A stretch of DNA of 64,000 nt. Origin: Lachnospiraceae bacterium. Lineage in GTDB: Bacteria; Bacillota; Clostridia; Lachnospirales; Lachnospiraceae. Below are positions 24,377 to 31,730 of this stretch, piece after piece. A model generated the notes under the pieces. It did no database searches, was not told where the DNA came from, and saw nothing but the letters and a program-made list of their open reading frames with translations. The translations under genes were made by a program, and so were the position numbers. Every line of letters begins with the position of its first letter. Position 1 is the first letter of the stretch. Location of the stretch: NCBI GenBank assembly GCA_021769135.1, contig JAETTM010000010.1:1-64000 (forward strand), read 5' to 3'.

Positions 24377-25096
24377 TTATGCAAAGGAAGAAATATCTGT
24401 AATGCAGACGGAATTTTCATGCAGCCAAAGGAAGCTGGCGGGGCATTCGGGGGAAACTGTCTGGCTTTGCAGCCTGGCATAGGCTTCCTGCTTATCGGCA
24501 CCGGTAGCCAGCAAGATAATCTGGCGGGAATCCAGCAGGTCTTTGATGCCTAACGTATATCCGGCGGAAACAGATTCCCCGTTTTCGGAAAGCATGGCAT
24601 GGGTTTTCGTCTTGGCGTGCAGGGCAGCTTGATGGGCGAAAGGATATGGTTCTTTGCCCGGCTCGTTCAGGCCCAGATGCCCGTTCTTTCCAAGGCCCAG
24701 TATACAGCAGTCGATACCGCCGGCTTCATGGAGCAGCCGGGAAACTCTTGCACATTCCGCATCGGAATCTTTTGCTAACGGATCGAAAGAAATATAACGT
24801 GGGGAATCTGCCGGAATTCCTAAAGGGGCCAGAAGGTGGGCCGCAATATAGTGTTCGCAGGTGGCCGCATTGTCTTTAGGGAGGCCGCACCATTCGTCTA
24901 GCTTGATGATTCGCATCCGGCTTATATCAATGTTTTCCGATTTTATCCTTTCTGCAAAAAGGCGGTAAGCGCCTGTGGGCGATGAGCCTGTGGCGATGCA
25001 GAACAAGGCATCCGGCTTTCTGAGCAGGGCCTCTATCATCATATCGCTTGCCAAGAGGCTCATTTCTTTGTAATTTTCCGATTTGACTATTTTCAT
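24377..25096 (-). CDS. Glucosamine-/galactosamine-6-phosphate deaminase
   Basis: This encodes 239 residues. GAGGAA six bases upstream supports the ATG at 25096 over the ATG four codons earlier. The NagB fold is clear: FCIATGSSPTGAYRLF binds phosphate, IIKLDEWCGLP carries the catalytic Asp region, and CCILGLGKNGHLGLNEPG has the Asp-His-Glu set. The segment PRYISFDPLAKDSDAECARV is closer to galactosamine-6-phosphate isomerase (AgaI) than to classical NagB. It removes ammonia from hexosamine-6-phosphate. It diverges from a ROK regulator, a PfkB kinase and a GH4 glycosidase, together suggesting use of an amino-sugar glycoside. Its leader carries the hairpin shared with the antiporter gene. Confidence 0.88.
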   Translation of the reverse strand: MKIVKSENYKEMSLLASDMMIEALLRKPDALFCIATGSSPTGAYRLFAERIKSENIDISRMRIIKLDEWCGLPKDNAATCEHYIAAHLLAPLGIPADSPRYISFDPLAKDSDAECARVSRLLHEAGGIDCCILGLGKNGHLGLNEPGKEPYPFAHQAALHAKTKTHAMLSENGESVSAGYTLGIKDLLDSRQIILLATGADKQEAYARLQSQTVSPECPASFLWLHENSVCITDISSFA

Positions 25097-25165
25097 ATAA
25101 TTCCTCATTTCTGCACAGCTTTTGTGTTGGATGGAGTCTGCGGATGCCGTGCGGACACAAACTCC
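25097..25165 (-). ncRNA. Structured 5' leader (candidate pseudoknot riboregulator), copy 1
   Basis: On the minus strand, GGAGTTTGTG (25165-25156) pairs with CGCAGACTCC (25142-25133) using two G-U pairs. They enclose a 13-base loop TCCGCACGGCATC. The loop bases TCCGCACGGC can pair at 9 of 10 positions with GCTGTGCAGA (25119-25110), only two bases upstream of the ATGAGG Shine-Dalgarno region. The same arrangement precedes the antiporter gene at 46088-46173. Formation of the pseudoknot could control access to the start of the deaminase gene. Confidence 0.6.
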
Positions 25166-25203
25166 GGACTGAAAAATTTAGTTTTCAATCTCTTTTCTTC
25201 CTT

Positions 25204-25254
25204 AATTATTAAATAAACTTAAATAATTATATGATGTAAAATTTAAAACATCAA
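25204..25254 (-). promoter_or_regulatory. Promoter and operator of the deaminase gene
   Basis: Minus strand TTGATG (25254-25249), 17-base spacer, TATAAT (25231-25226). AATTATT (25204-25210) and AATAATT (25222-25228) form a dyad over the -10 and start site. Its core TTAAATAAACTTAA resembles the site in the divergent ROK promoter. Confidence 0.65.
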
Positions 25255-25360
25255 TAAGAATATGGAATTTTAGAGTGAAACATTACAATATTGTGAAATA
25301 AGCACAAATAATATTAAATAAATACATAAAAAATGACGAAAACATTTTCCTGATAACATA

Positions 25361-25418
25361 TTGACAAAAATACTTTTGTGAAATATAATTTGAGTCATAA
25401 TAATTAAGAAACTTAATT
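25361..25418 (+). promoter_or_regulatory. Consensus promoter and operator of the ROK-pfkB-GH4 operon
   Basis: TTGACA (25361-25366), 17 bases, TATAAT (25384-25389), both exact. AATTAAG (25402-25408) and CTTAATT (25412-25418) form a dyad just downstream of the -10, at the transcription start, so bound repressor would block initiation. Confidence 0.82.
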
Positions 25419-25472
25419 AATTAATTCTCATAAAATCCGCTACGATATATGACATAGTTAGGGGGATATGAA

Positions 25473-26582
25473 ATGGCAAAATATGAACCGTCGCATTTAA
25501 AAACAATGAACACGAAGATTGTTTTCCGCGAATTCAGGAATAGAAGCGAGGAAGGGCTGTTCATCAATGAAATCGCCCGCATCAGCAAGATTAGCGTGCC
25601 TACGGTAATGAAAATAGTGGAATTCCTCGTGGAAAAGGAACTGGTAAAGACGGAGGAATGCACGAAGACGCGGGTGGGGCGGAAACCGAATATGCTTAAG
25701 CTGAACAGGGATAAATATTTCTCCATAGGGGTGATTTATGAAGGCGATTACCTTTCTTTGGGAATAGTGGATTTGGCTGGCAACGTTTATTATTATGTCC
25801 AGGTAAGGTGCGGGAAGCATTTCGAGGATTCCCTGATTGCGAATATTGACCGTCTGTTGGAAATCAGCGGCCGGAAAATCGCCGACCTGATAGGGATTGG
25901 CATTGGGGTGCCCTGCATTTTCGACAAAAGCAAATGTGAAATTACGGCACCGCTGCTGGGCATCAACGAACCTCGGTATTTCGGGGATAAAATAGAAGAA
26001 ATATCCGCCAGATACAAGACAAAAGTCTTTGTGGACAATGATTTAAACATTCAGGCTTTCGGCGAATATGCCTATATAAAGCCGGATACCAGGGAGGATT
26101 TGATTTTTATTTCTTTGGGAACCGGGCTGGGGGCCGGGGTTATCATCGATGGGAAGGCGAGAAGGGGGAACCGTAATATTTGTGGGGAAATCGGGCACAT
26201 GATGTTCGAATATTCCGAAGAGGACGAGAAAGCCGGCTGGTTGGAAAACAAGATTAACATTAAGGCGCTGGAAGAAAAGTTCGGCATTGCCAATGGGTTT
26301 GTACCAAACGGGGAAAAGCAGCAGGAAGCGGTGGAATATGTATCCAGGTATCTGGCGCTGCTGATTAATAATTTGATATTCAGCTATGATGTTTCCAATA
26401 TTGTTTTAAGCGGGCCGGTAATAGAAACATTGGGGAACGGGGTGATTGAACAAACCCAGAAAAAGCTGGATAAGATTTGCTACCGTTCGTTGGGCATCAA
26501 GCAGAAAAAGGCGCCGCTCCCGGGTATTTCAGGAGCCGGGCTGCTGGCGGGGAATATATGGCTGGAAGATCTTTTCCGCTAA
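25473..26582 (+). CDS. ROK-family regulator lacking the zinc motif
   Basis: This encodes 369 residues. An N-terminal winged HTH (INEIARISKISVPTVMKIVE) is followed by a ROK domain with IGIGIGVPC, FVDNDLNIQAFGEY and ISLGTGLGAGVII. The usual ROK zinc cluster CxCGxxGCxE after GEIGHM is replaced by FEYSEEDEKAGWLEN, so zinc is not bound there. The catalytic-type Asp of sugar kinases is also not obvious, in line with a pure regulator. It heads the operon with the PfkB kinase and GH4 gene. Operator-like dyads lie over its promoter and that of the divergent deaminase gene. Confidence 0.88.
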   Translation: MAKYEPSHLKTMNTKIVFREFRNRSEEGLFINEIARISKISVPTVMKIVEFLVEKELVKTEECTKTRVGRKPNMLKLNRDKYFSIGVIYEGDYLSLGIVDLAGNVYYYVQVRCGKHFEDSLIANIDRLLEISGRKIADLIGIGIGVPCIFDKSKCEITAPLLGINEPRYFGDKIEEISARYKTKVFVDNDLNIQAFGEYAYIKPDTREDLIFISLGTGLGAGVIIDGKARRGNRNICGEIGHMMFEYSEEDEKAGWLENKINIKALEEKFGIANGFVPNGEKQQEAVEYVSRYLALLINNLIFSYDVSNIVLSGPVIETLGNGVIEQTQKKLDKICYRSLGIKQKKAPLPGISGAGLLAGNIWLEDLFR

Positions 26583-26657
26583 TATGCTGCTCTGCAGCTT
26601 TTGCGGCAAAACGGCGGCGGATAGGATGGTATCCGGCTGGGAAAGGAGGATATAAGA

Positions 26658-27716
26658 ATGCTTCATAAGAATACAAAAGGCGATTTGGGTTTTAACATAT
26701 TTTTAGGATTTGACGGTTTTGTAGATAAAATATTGAAACCGGTCAGGCGTAAAGACAGGGAAAACACGGAATTTTTCCCTACGATGAAAGAGTTTGCGGA
26801 TTATCTTGCGGCAAAAGAAGGGAAGAGCTGCAGCGTGGCATTGGAAAAGGTGCAGGAAAAAATAGGCGGGAATATGCCTATTATGGCCAATGCATTGGGA
26901 ACGTTAGGCTGCAAGCCGGTTTGCGTAGGTACGATGGGCTTTCCGGAGGTCTTGCCGATTTTCCGGAGGATGAGCGGGAATTGTTCGTTGGTTTCTGTAG
27001 GCGATCCGGGCTACTGCGATGCTCTGGAATTTATATCGGGTAAGCTTATGCTGGGCGAAAACGGGGATATCGATGCATTGGACTACCGCAGGCTGGTTTC
27101 GGCAGTGCCGGAGGAAGAACTGGTTCGGTATTTGGATGAATGCGACGGGGCGGCTTTCTTAAATTGGGGGGAACTGATTGGCAGTAATGATATTTGGGAA
27201 AATATCCTGGCTCGGATACTGCCCAAATGCAAGAGTGAGAACAAAAAGATAATGCTCATGGACTTTTCGGATTTTTCCAAACGTCAAAAGGATGAAGTGG
27301 AGAAACTGACGGAACTGGTTAGGGGATATGCGCAGTATTTCGATATTGTGGTGAGCCTGAATGAAAATGAACTGGAGCAGTTTTCGGAGAAGCTTGGGTT
27401 TGGGGAAATGGAAATGGAAGAAAAGCTGTTGACTTTATCCAAACGGCTTTTGTGCAGGGAAATGGTACTCCATCTGCTGGGAACTTCCTGTTATGTGAAG
27501 GATGATAAAGTTTTTTACATAGAAAAGGAAATTGTGAAAAATCCAAGGACAATTACAGGAGGAGGTGATAACTTTAACGCCGGTCTGCTTTTGGGGCTTT
27601 TGCTGAAGATGGATATGGAAGCGGCAATCAGGCTTGGGGCAGGACTGTCATCCCTGTATGTAAAATTTGGCAGGGAGGTGACATGGGAGGAACTGGCGGA
27701 ATATAGTTTTCAATGA
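26658..27716 (+). CDS. PfkB-family carbohydrate kinase
   Basis: This encodes 352 residues with GGAAAGGAGG upstream. The ribokinase-like marks are IFLGFDGFVDKILKP near the N terminus, GGNMPIMANALGTLG (substrate loop) and the C-terminal ITGGGDNFNAGLLLGLLL. The last contains the catalytic Asp and anion hole, in a GGGDN variant of the usual GAGD. It phosphorylates a sugar or nucleoside hydroxyl in the cytoplasm. The gene lies between a ROK regulator and a GH4 glycosidase, so the substrate is probably the sugar released by the glycosidase; identity unknown. Confidence 0.85.
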   Translation: MLHKNTKGDLGFNIFLGFDGFVDKILKPVRRKDRENTEFFPTMKEFADYLAAKEGKSCSVALEKVQEKIGGNMPIMANALGTLGCKPVCVGTMGFPEVLPIFRRMSGNCSLVSVGDPGYCDALEFISGKLMLGENGDIDALDYRRLVSAVPEEELVRYLDECDGAAFLNWGELIGSNDIWENILARILPKCKSENKKIMLMDFSDFSKRQKDEVEKLTELVRGYAQYFDIVVSLNENELEQFSEKLGFGEMEMEEKLLTLSKRLLCREMVLHLLGTSCYVKDDKVFYIEKEIVKNPRTITGGGDNFNAGLLLGLLLKMDMEAAIRLGAGLSSLYVKFGREVTWEELAEYSFQ

Positions 27717-27804
27717 GACGGCTGGGAAGGGATATGCCAAATCGGAAAATGCGGAAGCAGGATATGAGAAAAATATGCGGAGTTGTAATTAGGAGGCAAT
27801 GGAT

Positions 27805-29187
27805 ATGGCAAGTGAGAGAAAAAAATTGAAAATTGCAATCATTGGGGCGGGGAGCGTTTCCTTTTGCCCGACGACGGTATCGGACATTTTAAGGAATGAA
27901 TCCATTAAGGATGCAGATTTGACGATTAGTCTGATGGATATTAATCAGGAAGCTTTGGATATCAGCAGCGAATTTTGCAGGAAACTAAAAGAGGTACATA
28001 AGCCGGATGCGGTCATCGAGGCGACTTTAAACCTGCGAGAAGCATTGACGGGGGCGGATTTTGTCGTGACGGCTATTGAGAAAGAAAGGTATTTTTATTG
28101 GTCGCAGGACTTCCATATCCCGAGAAAATATGGATTCCGGCAGATTTACGGGGAAAACGGCGGACCGGGCGGCATGTTCCATACGCTGCGTAACCTGGGG
28201 CCTATGCTGGAAATTGCAAAAATGATGGAAGAAGTATGCCCGGAGGCCTATCTTTTGAATTATACCAACCCGGAAGCGAAGCTGGTGGGGATGATTGCCA
28301 AAGCAACGAAAATTAAAGTGATAGGGCTGTGCCACGGAGAGCAGATGGGGGTAGATCAGGCGGCGAAAATATTGGAAATGGATAAGAGCGAACTGGAAAC
28401 GGAAGTCAGCGGCCTGAATCATTTCGGCGTGCTCACAAAACTGGTGGAGAAAAAGACAGGGCGTGATTTGTATCCATTGCTTCGGGAAAAAGAACTCAGG
28501 ATGGAAAAACTGGCCCTTTGGGACGAACTTGCCCTTTCCAGGATTTTACTCAGGGTTTACGGCGTGTGGGTATATCCGGGGGCAAACCATATCGGGGAAT
28601 ATCTGTCTTGGAGCGACCAGTTCCTTGCTTCAGCGCAAATGCAATATTTCTACGATCCCATGACGGAACAGCCCTGGTCGGATATAAGCAATGAGCCTCT
28701 GGAATTTATTTATTCCATCGGAGGGCGGAATTGGGAAAAAGAAATGTTTAAAAATGAAAAAAAGGATATCTTTAAGGATGCCTTTGATGCCAGCGGCGAA
28801 AGGGAGCAAAACCATGAATACGGCGTGCCGATTATAGAAGCCATAGCATTTGATAAACCGCTGCATGTCGGGGCAGTCAATGTAACCAACAAGGGCTATT
28901 GCCCCAGCCTTCCGGACGGAATGGTGGTGGAAGTGCCGGCGATGGTGGACGGGAACGGAATCCATCCCTTGCAGACAGAAAAAATCCCCGCCGGGCTGGC
29001 TGCCATGATGGCAACCCAGGGCAGCATTGCGGATTTGCTATATGAGGCCTATATGGAGAAGGACAGAAAGAAATTATTGCAGGCTATGCTTTTAGACCCT
29101 ACTATATCGAGCTATAGCAATGCAGTAAATCTTATAAACGAAATGTGCGAAGTACAAAAAGATATTTTACCGGAAATGAATTGGTAA
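27805..29187 (+). CDS. Glycoside hydrolase family 4 (NAD/Mn-dependent, alpha-type)
   Basis: This encodes 460 residues. AGGAGG at 27791-27796 is eight bases before ATG 27805, so the ATG two codons earlier is rejected. The NAD-binding loop is IIGAGSVSFCP. The metal-binding cysteine lies in GLCHGEQMG, and LLNYTNPEA, YGENGGPGGMFHTLRNLG and SGLNHFGVL are GH4 blocks. CH rather than CN at the metal site is typical of alpha-glycosidases and alpha-galacturonidases in this family. GH4 enzymes cleave phosphorylated or free glycosides by a redox-elimination mechanism in the cytoplasm. The substrate is not determinable here. Confidence 0.9.
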   Translation: MASERKKLKIAIIGAGSVSFCPTTVSDILRNESIKDADLTISLMDINQEALDISSEFCRKLKEVHKPDAVIEATLNLREALTGADFVVTAIEKERYFYWSQDFHIPRKYGFRQIYGENGGPGGMFHTLRNLGPMLEIAKMMEEVCPEAYLLNYTNPEAKLVGMIAKATKIKVIGLCHGEQMGVDQAAKILEMDKSELETEVSGLNHFGVLTKLVEKKTGRDLYPLLREKELRMEKLALWDELALSRILLRVYGVWVYPGANHIGEYLSWSDQFLASAQMQYFYDPMTEQPWSDISNEPLEFIYSIGGRNWEKEMFKNEKKDIFKDAFDASGEREQNHEYGVPIIEAIAFDKPLHVGAVNVTNKGYCPSLPDGMVVEVPAMVDGNGIHPLQTEKIPAGLAAMMATQGSIADLLYEAYMEKDRKKLLQAMLLDPTISSYSNAVNLINEMCEVQKDILPEMNW

Positions 29188-29279
29188 ATGGGGATTTTGC
29201 GGCAGAAGCCGGAAAGTTCCGGGTATATATTGCGCCGGATGCAGCGGAGGAAAACTTTGCCGAGTTTGAGCTGCAATAG
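29187..29279 (+). pseudogene. C-terminal scrap of a GH3-type glycosidase
   Basis: In a frame shifted by one from the GH4 gene the bases read NGDFAAEAGKFRVYIAPDAA and end FAEFELQ. This resembles the last strand pair of the fibronectin-like domain that closes GH3 beta-glucosidases. It has no start, and the body of the enzyme is absent. It suggests a deletion that removed a neighbouring GH3 gene. Confidence 0.4.
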
Positions 29280-29312
29280 GAAGGATTAATGCGCATATAG
29301 CGGGTCTGCAGG

Positions 29313-29365
29313 CCGGGAGAAAGCATGGGCAGGAAATTATGCCGTTTTGCTTTCCCCCGGTTTTT
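29313..29365 (+). terminator. Rho-independent terminator of the GH4 operon
   Basis: CCGGGAGAAAGCA and TGCTTTCCCCCGG pair with one bulge, followed by TTTTTG. Confidence 0.65.
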
Positions 29366-29496
29366 GTACGTTTAGTAAAGAAGATTCAAAATCGGGGAAG
29401 CCATTTTTGTGTCTCAAAATCGGATTGCCGCGGTTCGGAAAATAGGATATGATAGAGATGGAATCGCAACAGTAAATTGAGAGAGGCAGGCTGACA

Positions 29497-30024
29497 ATGA
29501 TACATTTATATACCGGAGAAGGAAAAGGAAAGACAACGGCATCCATCGGGATGTGCGTGAGGGCAGTGGGGAGAGGGATGCGGGTATGCTTCGCCCAGTT
29601 TATGAAGGGGAACGATACAGGGGAATTATATGTGCTGAAAAATCTGCCGGGTATCACCGTTTTGCGCAGCGGAAAAAAATTTGGCTTTTATTCTGCTTTA
29701 TCCGAAGAAGATAAAGCGGAGCTTACGGATATCCATAACCATATTTTGGACGAACTGATAGATGCGGTAAAGGAAGGGAGCTATGATATGGTGGTCCTGG
29801 ACGAGGTGACATACCCCGTAAAATGGCGGCTGGTGGATACGGAGAAAATCAGGCAGCTGCTGAATGCGGGAAAAAGGGAGGGGGAAGGCGGGATAGAACT
29901 TGTCCTGACCGGGCGCGGTGCGGAAGACTTTATGATAAATTCCGCAGACTATATTACAAAGATGGAATGCATACGCCATCCATATACCCGTGGGATAATC
30001 GCCAGGGAAGGGATTGAATATTAA
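29497..30024 (+). CDS. cobO: Cob(I)alamin/corrinoid adenosyltransferase (CobO/BtuR type)
   Basis: This encodes 175 residues, the usual length. The P-loop GEGKGKTTASIG directly follows the start, then VCFAQFMKGN, MVVLDEVTYPVKWRLVD and VLTGRGAEDFMINSADYITK, all CobO/CobA/BtuR blocks. It transfers the 5'-deoxyadenosyl group of ATP to the cobalt of reduced corrinoids to give adenosylcobalamin precursors. I see no cobalamin riboswitch in the 130 bases after the preceding terminator. The next gene upstream is unrelated. Confidence 0.93.
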   Translation: MIHLYTGEGKGKTTASIGMCVRAVGRGMRVCFAQFMKGNDTGELYVLKNLPGITVLRSGKKFGFYSALSEEDKAELTDIHNHILDELIDAVKEGSYDMVVLDEVTYPVKWRLVDTEKIRQLLNAGKREGEGGIELVLTGRGAEDFMINSADYITKMECIRHPYTRGIIAREGIEY

Positions 30025-30135
30025 GGTAAATGGAACAAAGGCCTCGCGGGATGATATAGGTTGGCGCGCCTCGTCATTTGAATAGCGATAAAAACAGCGG
30101 CCCCAAATTGAAATGGAAGGGATAAGAGTACAGAT

Positions 30136-30876
30136 ATGTTACGTTTTTTTCCAGATTTGCTGGATAGTTTTTTAGAACCGTCTTTTTTGGAGAGGATACA
30201 AAGGAAATATCATTATGGGGAAGAGCAGATGGAGGATTTGAAGGCAGTGGCGGAAGGGATGCTGCCGTTAATGACCGAAGAAGCCTTTTGGGAGAGGAAA
30301 GAATGGAGCGCTCCTTTGACGGAAAAAGGGGGCAGCGGGGCCAAGGATAAGCAATGGGAGTCGGTTGTCATATCTTTAGGATGGAAAGTGGATGAACTGC
30401 AGGAAAACTACAGCCGGAAGGGGATGTTATCCGAGTGCTATATGCTGGAGGTCCTGGCCGGTGAAGTTTTGCTGGATAGTTATGGAGCATATAACCGGTA
30501 TATACAGGAGAATACGGACTGGCATGTGGCGAGGTATCATTTTCTGGGCAGCGAGGAAGAATTTCCGCTGGAAATGCTGCCTGGAATCCTGGGAGATACC
30601 GTCATGCAGGGCGCAGGCCAGGCGATGGCGGGGCGAGAAGTGCGCGGGATAATCTGCAACAGCGCCTTTTGCATACAGCCCAAAAAGAGCGTTGTATTTA
30701 TAGCGCAGCTGACGAAAGAGGAATTCATCCGCTGCCCTGGCATTTGCCTGGGGTGCGGCAGTTCGCACTGCCCTAACCGGGTGAGGGAAGATTCTGTCAG
30801 GGAACGGCTGTCGGCCAGGTTGGCGGACCTGCCGCCGCATTATGGATATGGGAGAATTTTCGGAAATTTGGTGTGA
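30136..30876 (+). CDS. Uncharacterised protein, possibly MetH-activation-like
   Basis: This encodes 246 residues. The middle part (SECYMLEVLAGEVLLDSYGA, then DWHVARYHFLGSEEEFPLEM) has the feel of the corrinoid-methionine-synthase reactivation domain, with a Cys-rich tail RCPGICLGCGSSHCPNR that could bind a metal or Fe-S cluster. The short Cys motif near NSAFCIQPKKS is also typical of that group. The link to corrinoid chemistry is my inference, supported by the adenosyltransferase gene just upstream. No membrane span or signal peptide. Confidence 0.5.
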   Translation: MLRFFPDLLDSFLEPSFLERIQRKYHYGEEQMEDLKAVAEGMLPLMTEEAFWERKEWSAPLTEKGGSGAKDKQWESVVISLGWKVDELQENYSRKGMLSECYMLEVLAGEVLLDSYGAYNRYIQENTDWHVARYHFLGSEEEFPLEMLPGILGDTVMQGAGQAMAGREVRGIICNSAFCIQPKKSVVFIAQLTKEEFIRCPGICLGCGSSHCPNRVREDSVRERLSARLADLPPHYGYGRIFGNLV

Positions 30877-30952
30877 AGGAGGAATGCCCTGAGGGAATTT
30901 CATTTCCTGCACACTATTTTTCTTTTCCAATATATTAATTAATAAGATAAAT

Positions 30953-31516
30953 ATGGAGATTATATATTTGGAAGAGAAAAAGAAAATAATAACCAACCCT
31001 TGCAGTTTTAACGGTATAAGGCCTGCTATGGTGGATTTGCCATATCCCCCGATTCAAATAAGCGGCCGGAACCAGTCCTATGCGGATTTGCTCAGCGTGG
31101 ATTATTGCGGTGCGGTATCGGAACTTTCCGCCATTACCCAATATATTAATAATGAGAACCGCATATCCTGTGAGAAATGCGCTATGGCCAAGACGCTGTT
31201 AAGCATTGCCGTAGCCGAGATGATGCATTTGCAGAAGCTGGGAGAACTTATTGTGCTGTTGGGGGGAAACATTAGTTTTACGGCAAAGATGCGCAATGGA
31301 AAACGGAAGATGTGGACTCCCGAATATTTGAATATACCGGAAAACGTGGGGAAAATGCTGTTGGCGGACATAGAAGCCGAAAAAGGAGCGATACGCCAGT
31401 ATGAAATGCATATTCAAATGATTGGGGATCCGTGTGTACAGGCAGTCCTGGAAAGAATTATCAAAGATGAAGAGTACCATATCATGATGCTGAAAGCGCT
31501 GCTGCAGGAAGTATAA
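30953..31516 (+). CDS. Ferritin-like diiron protein
   Basis: This encodes 187 residues. The ATG at 30953 has no good ribosome binding site; TTG 30968 with GGAG upstream is an alternative start. A four-helix ferritin-like core carries the iron ligands: SELSAITQYINNE, AVAEMMHLQKLGE (ExxH), DIEAEKGAIRQYEMH and IIKDEEYHIMMLKALL (ExxH). Such small ferritin-like proteins in Clostridia resemble rubrerythrin, bacterioferritin or CotJC-type manganese catalases. It probably handles iron or peroxide. It is followed by a terminator, so it ends the short corrinoid/iron cluster. Confidence 0.75.
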   Translation: MEIIYLEEKKKIITNPCSFNGIRPAMVDLPYPPIQISGRNQSYADLLSVDYCGAVSELSAITQYINNENRISCEKCAMAKTLLSIAVAEMMHLQKLGELIVLLGGNISFTAKMRNGKRKMWTPEYLNIPENVGKMLLADIEAEKGAIRQYEMHIQMIGDPCVQAVLERIIKDEEYHIMMLKALLQEV

Positions 31517-31541
31517 GCATTGGGATGGAGCGGGCCGTGCC

Positions 31542-31576
31542 ACGAGCAGGGGAAGAAAACTTCCCCTCTCGATTTT
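31542..31576 (+). terminator. Rho-independent terminator
   Basis: CGAG-C-AGGGGAAG and CTTCCCCT-CTCG pair around an AAAA loop, followed by ATTTTT. Confidence 0.8.
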
Positions 31577-31607
31577 TGGTGTGGGAAAGTGGACATTATA
31601 CGATTTC

Positions 31608-31637
31608 ATTGACAGAAAAAAGGGAGTAAGAGTATAA
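31608..31637 (+). promoter_or_regulatory. Promoter of the sensor kinase/solute-binding pair
   Basis: TTGACA (31608-31613), 18-base spacer, TATAAT (31632-31637). Confidence 0.75.
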
Positions 31638-31730
31638 TACTTTTATCTGGAATGAAGCGTCTGTAAAACAGGCGATATAGCATTTTTATCTGGACTTGGG
31701 ATACTGCAAAGCAGCATCATAGGGGGTAAC

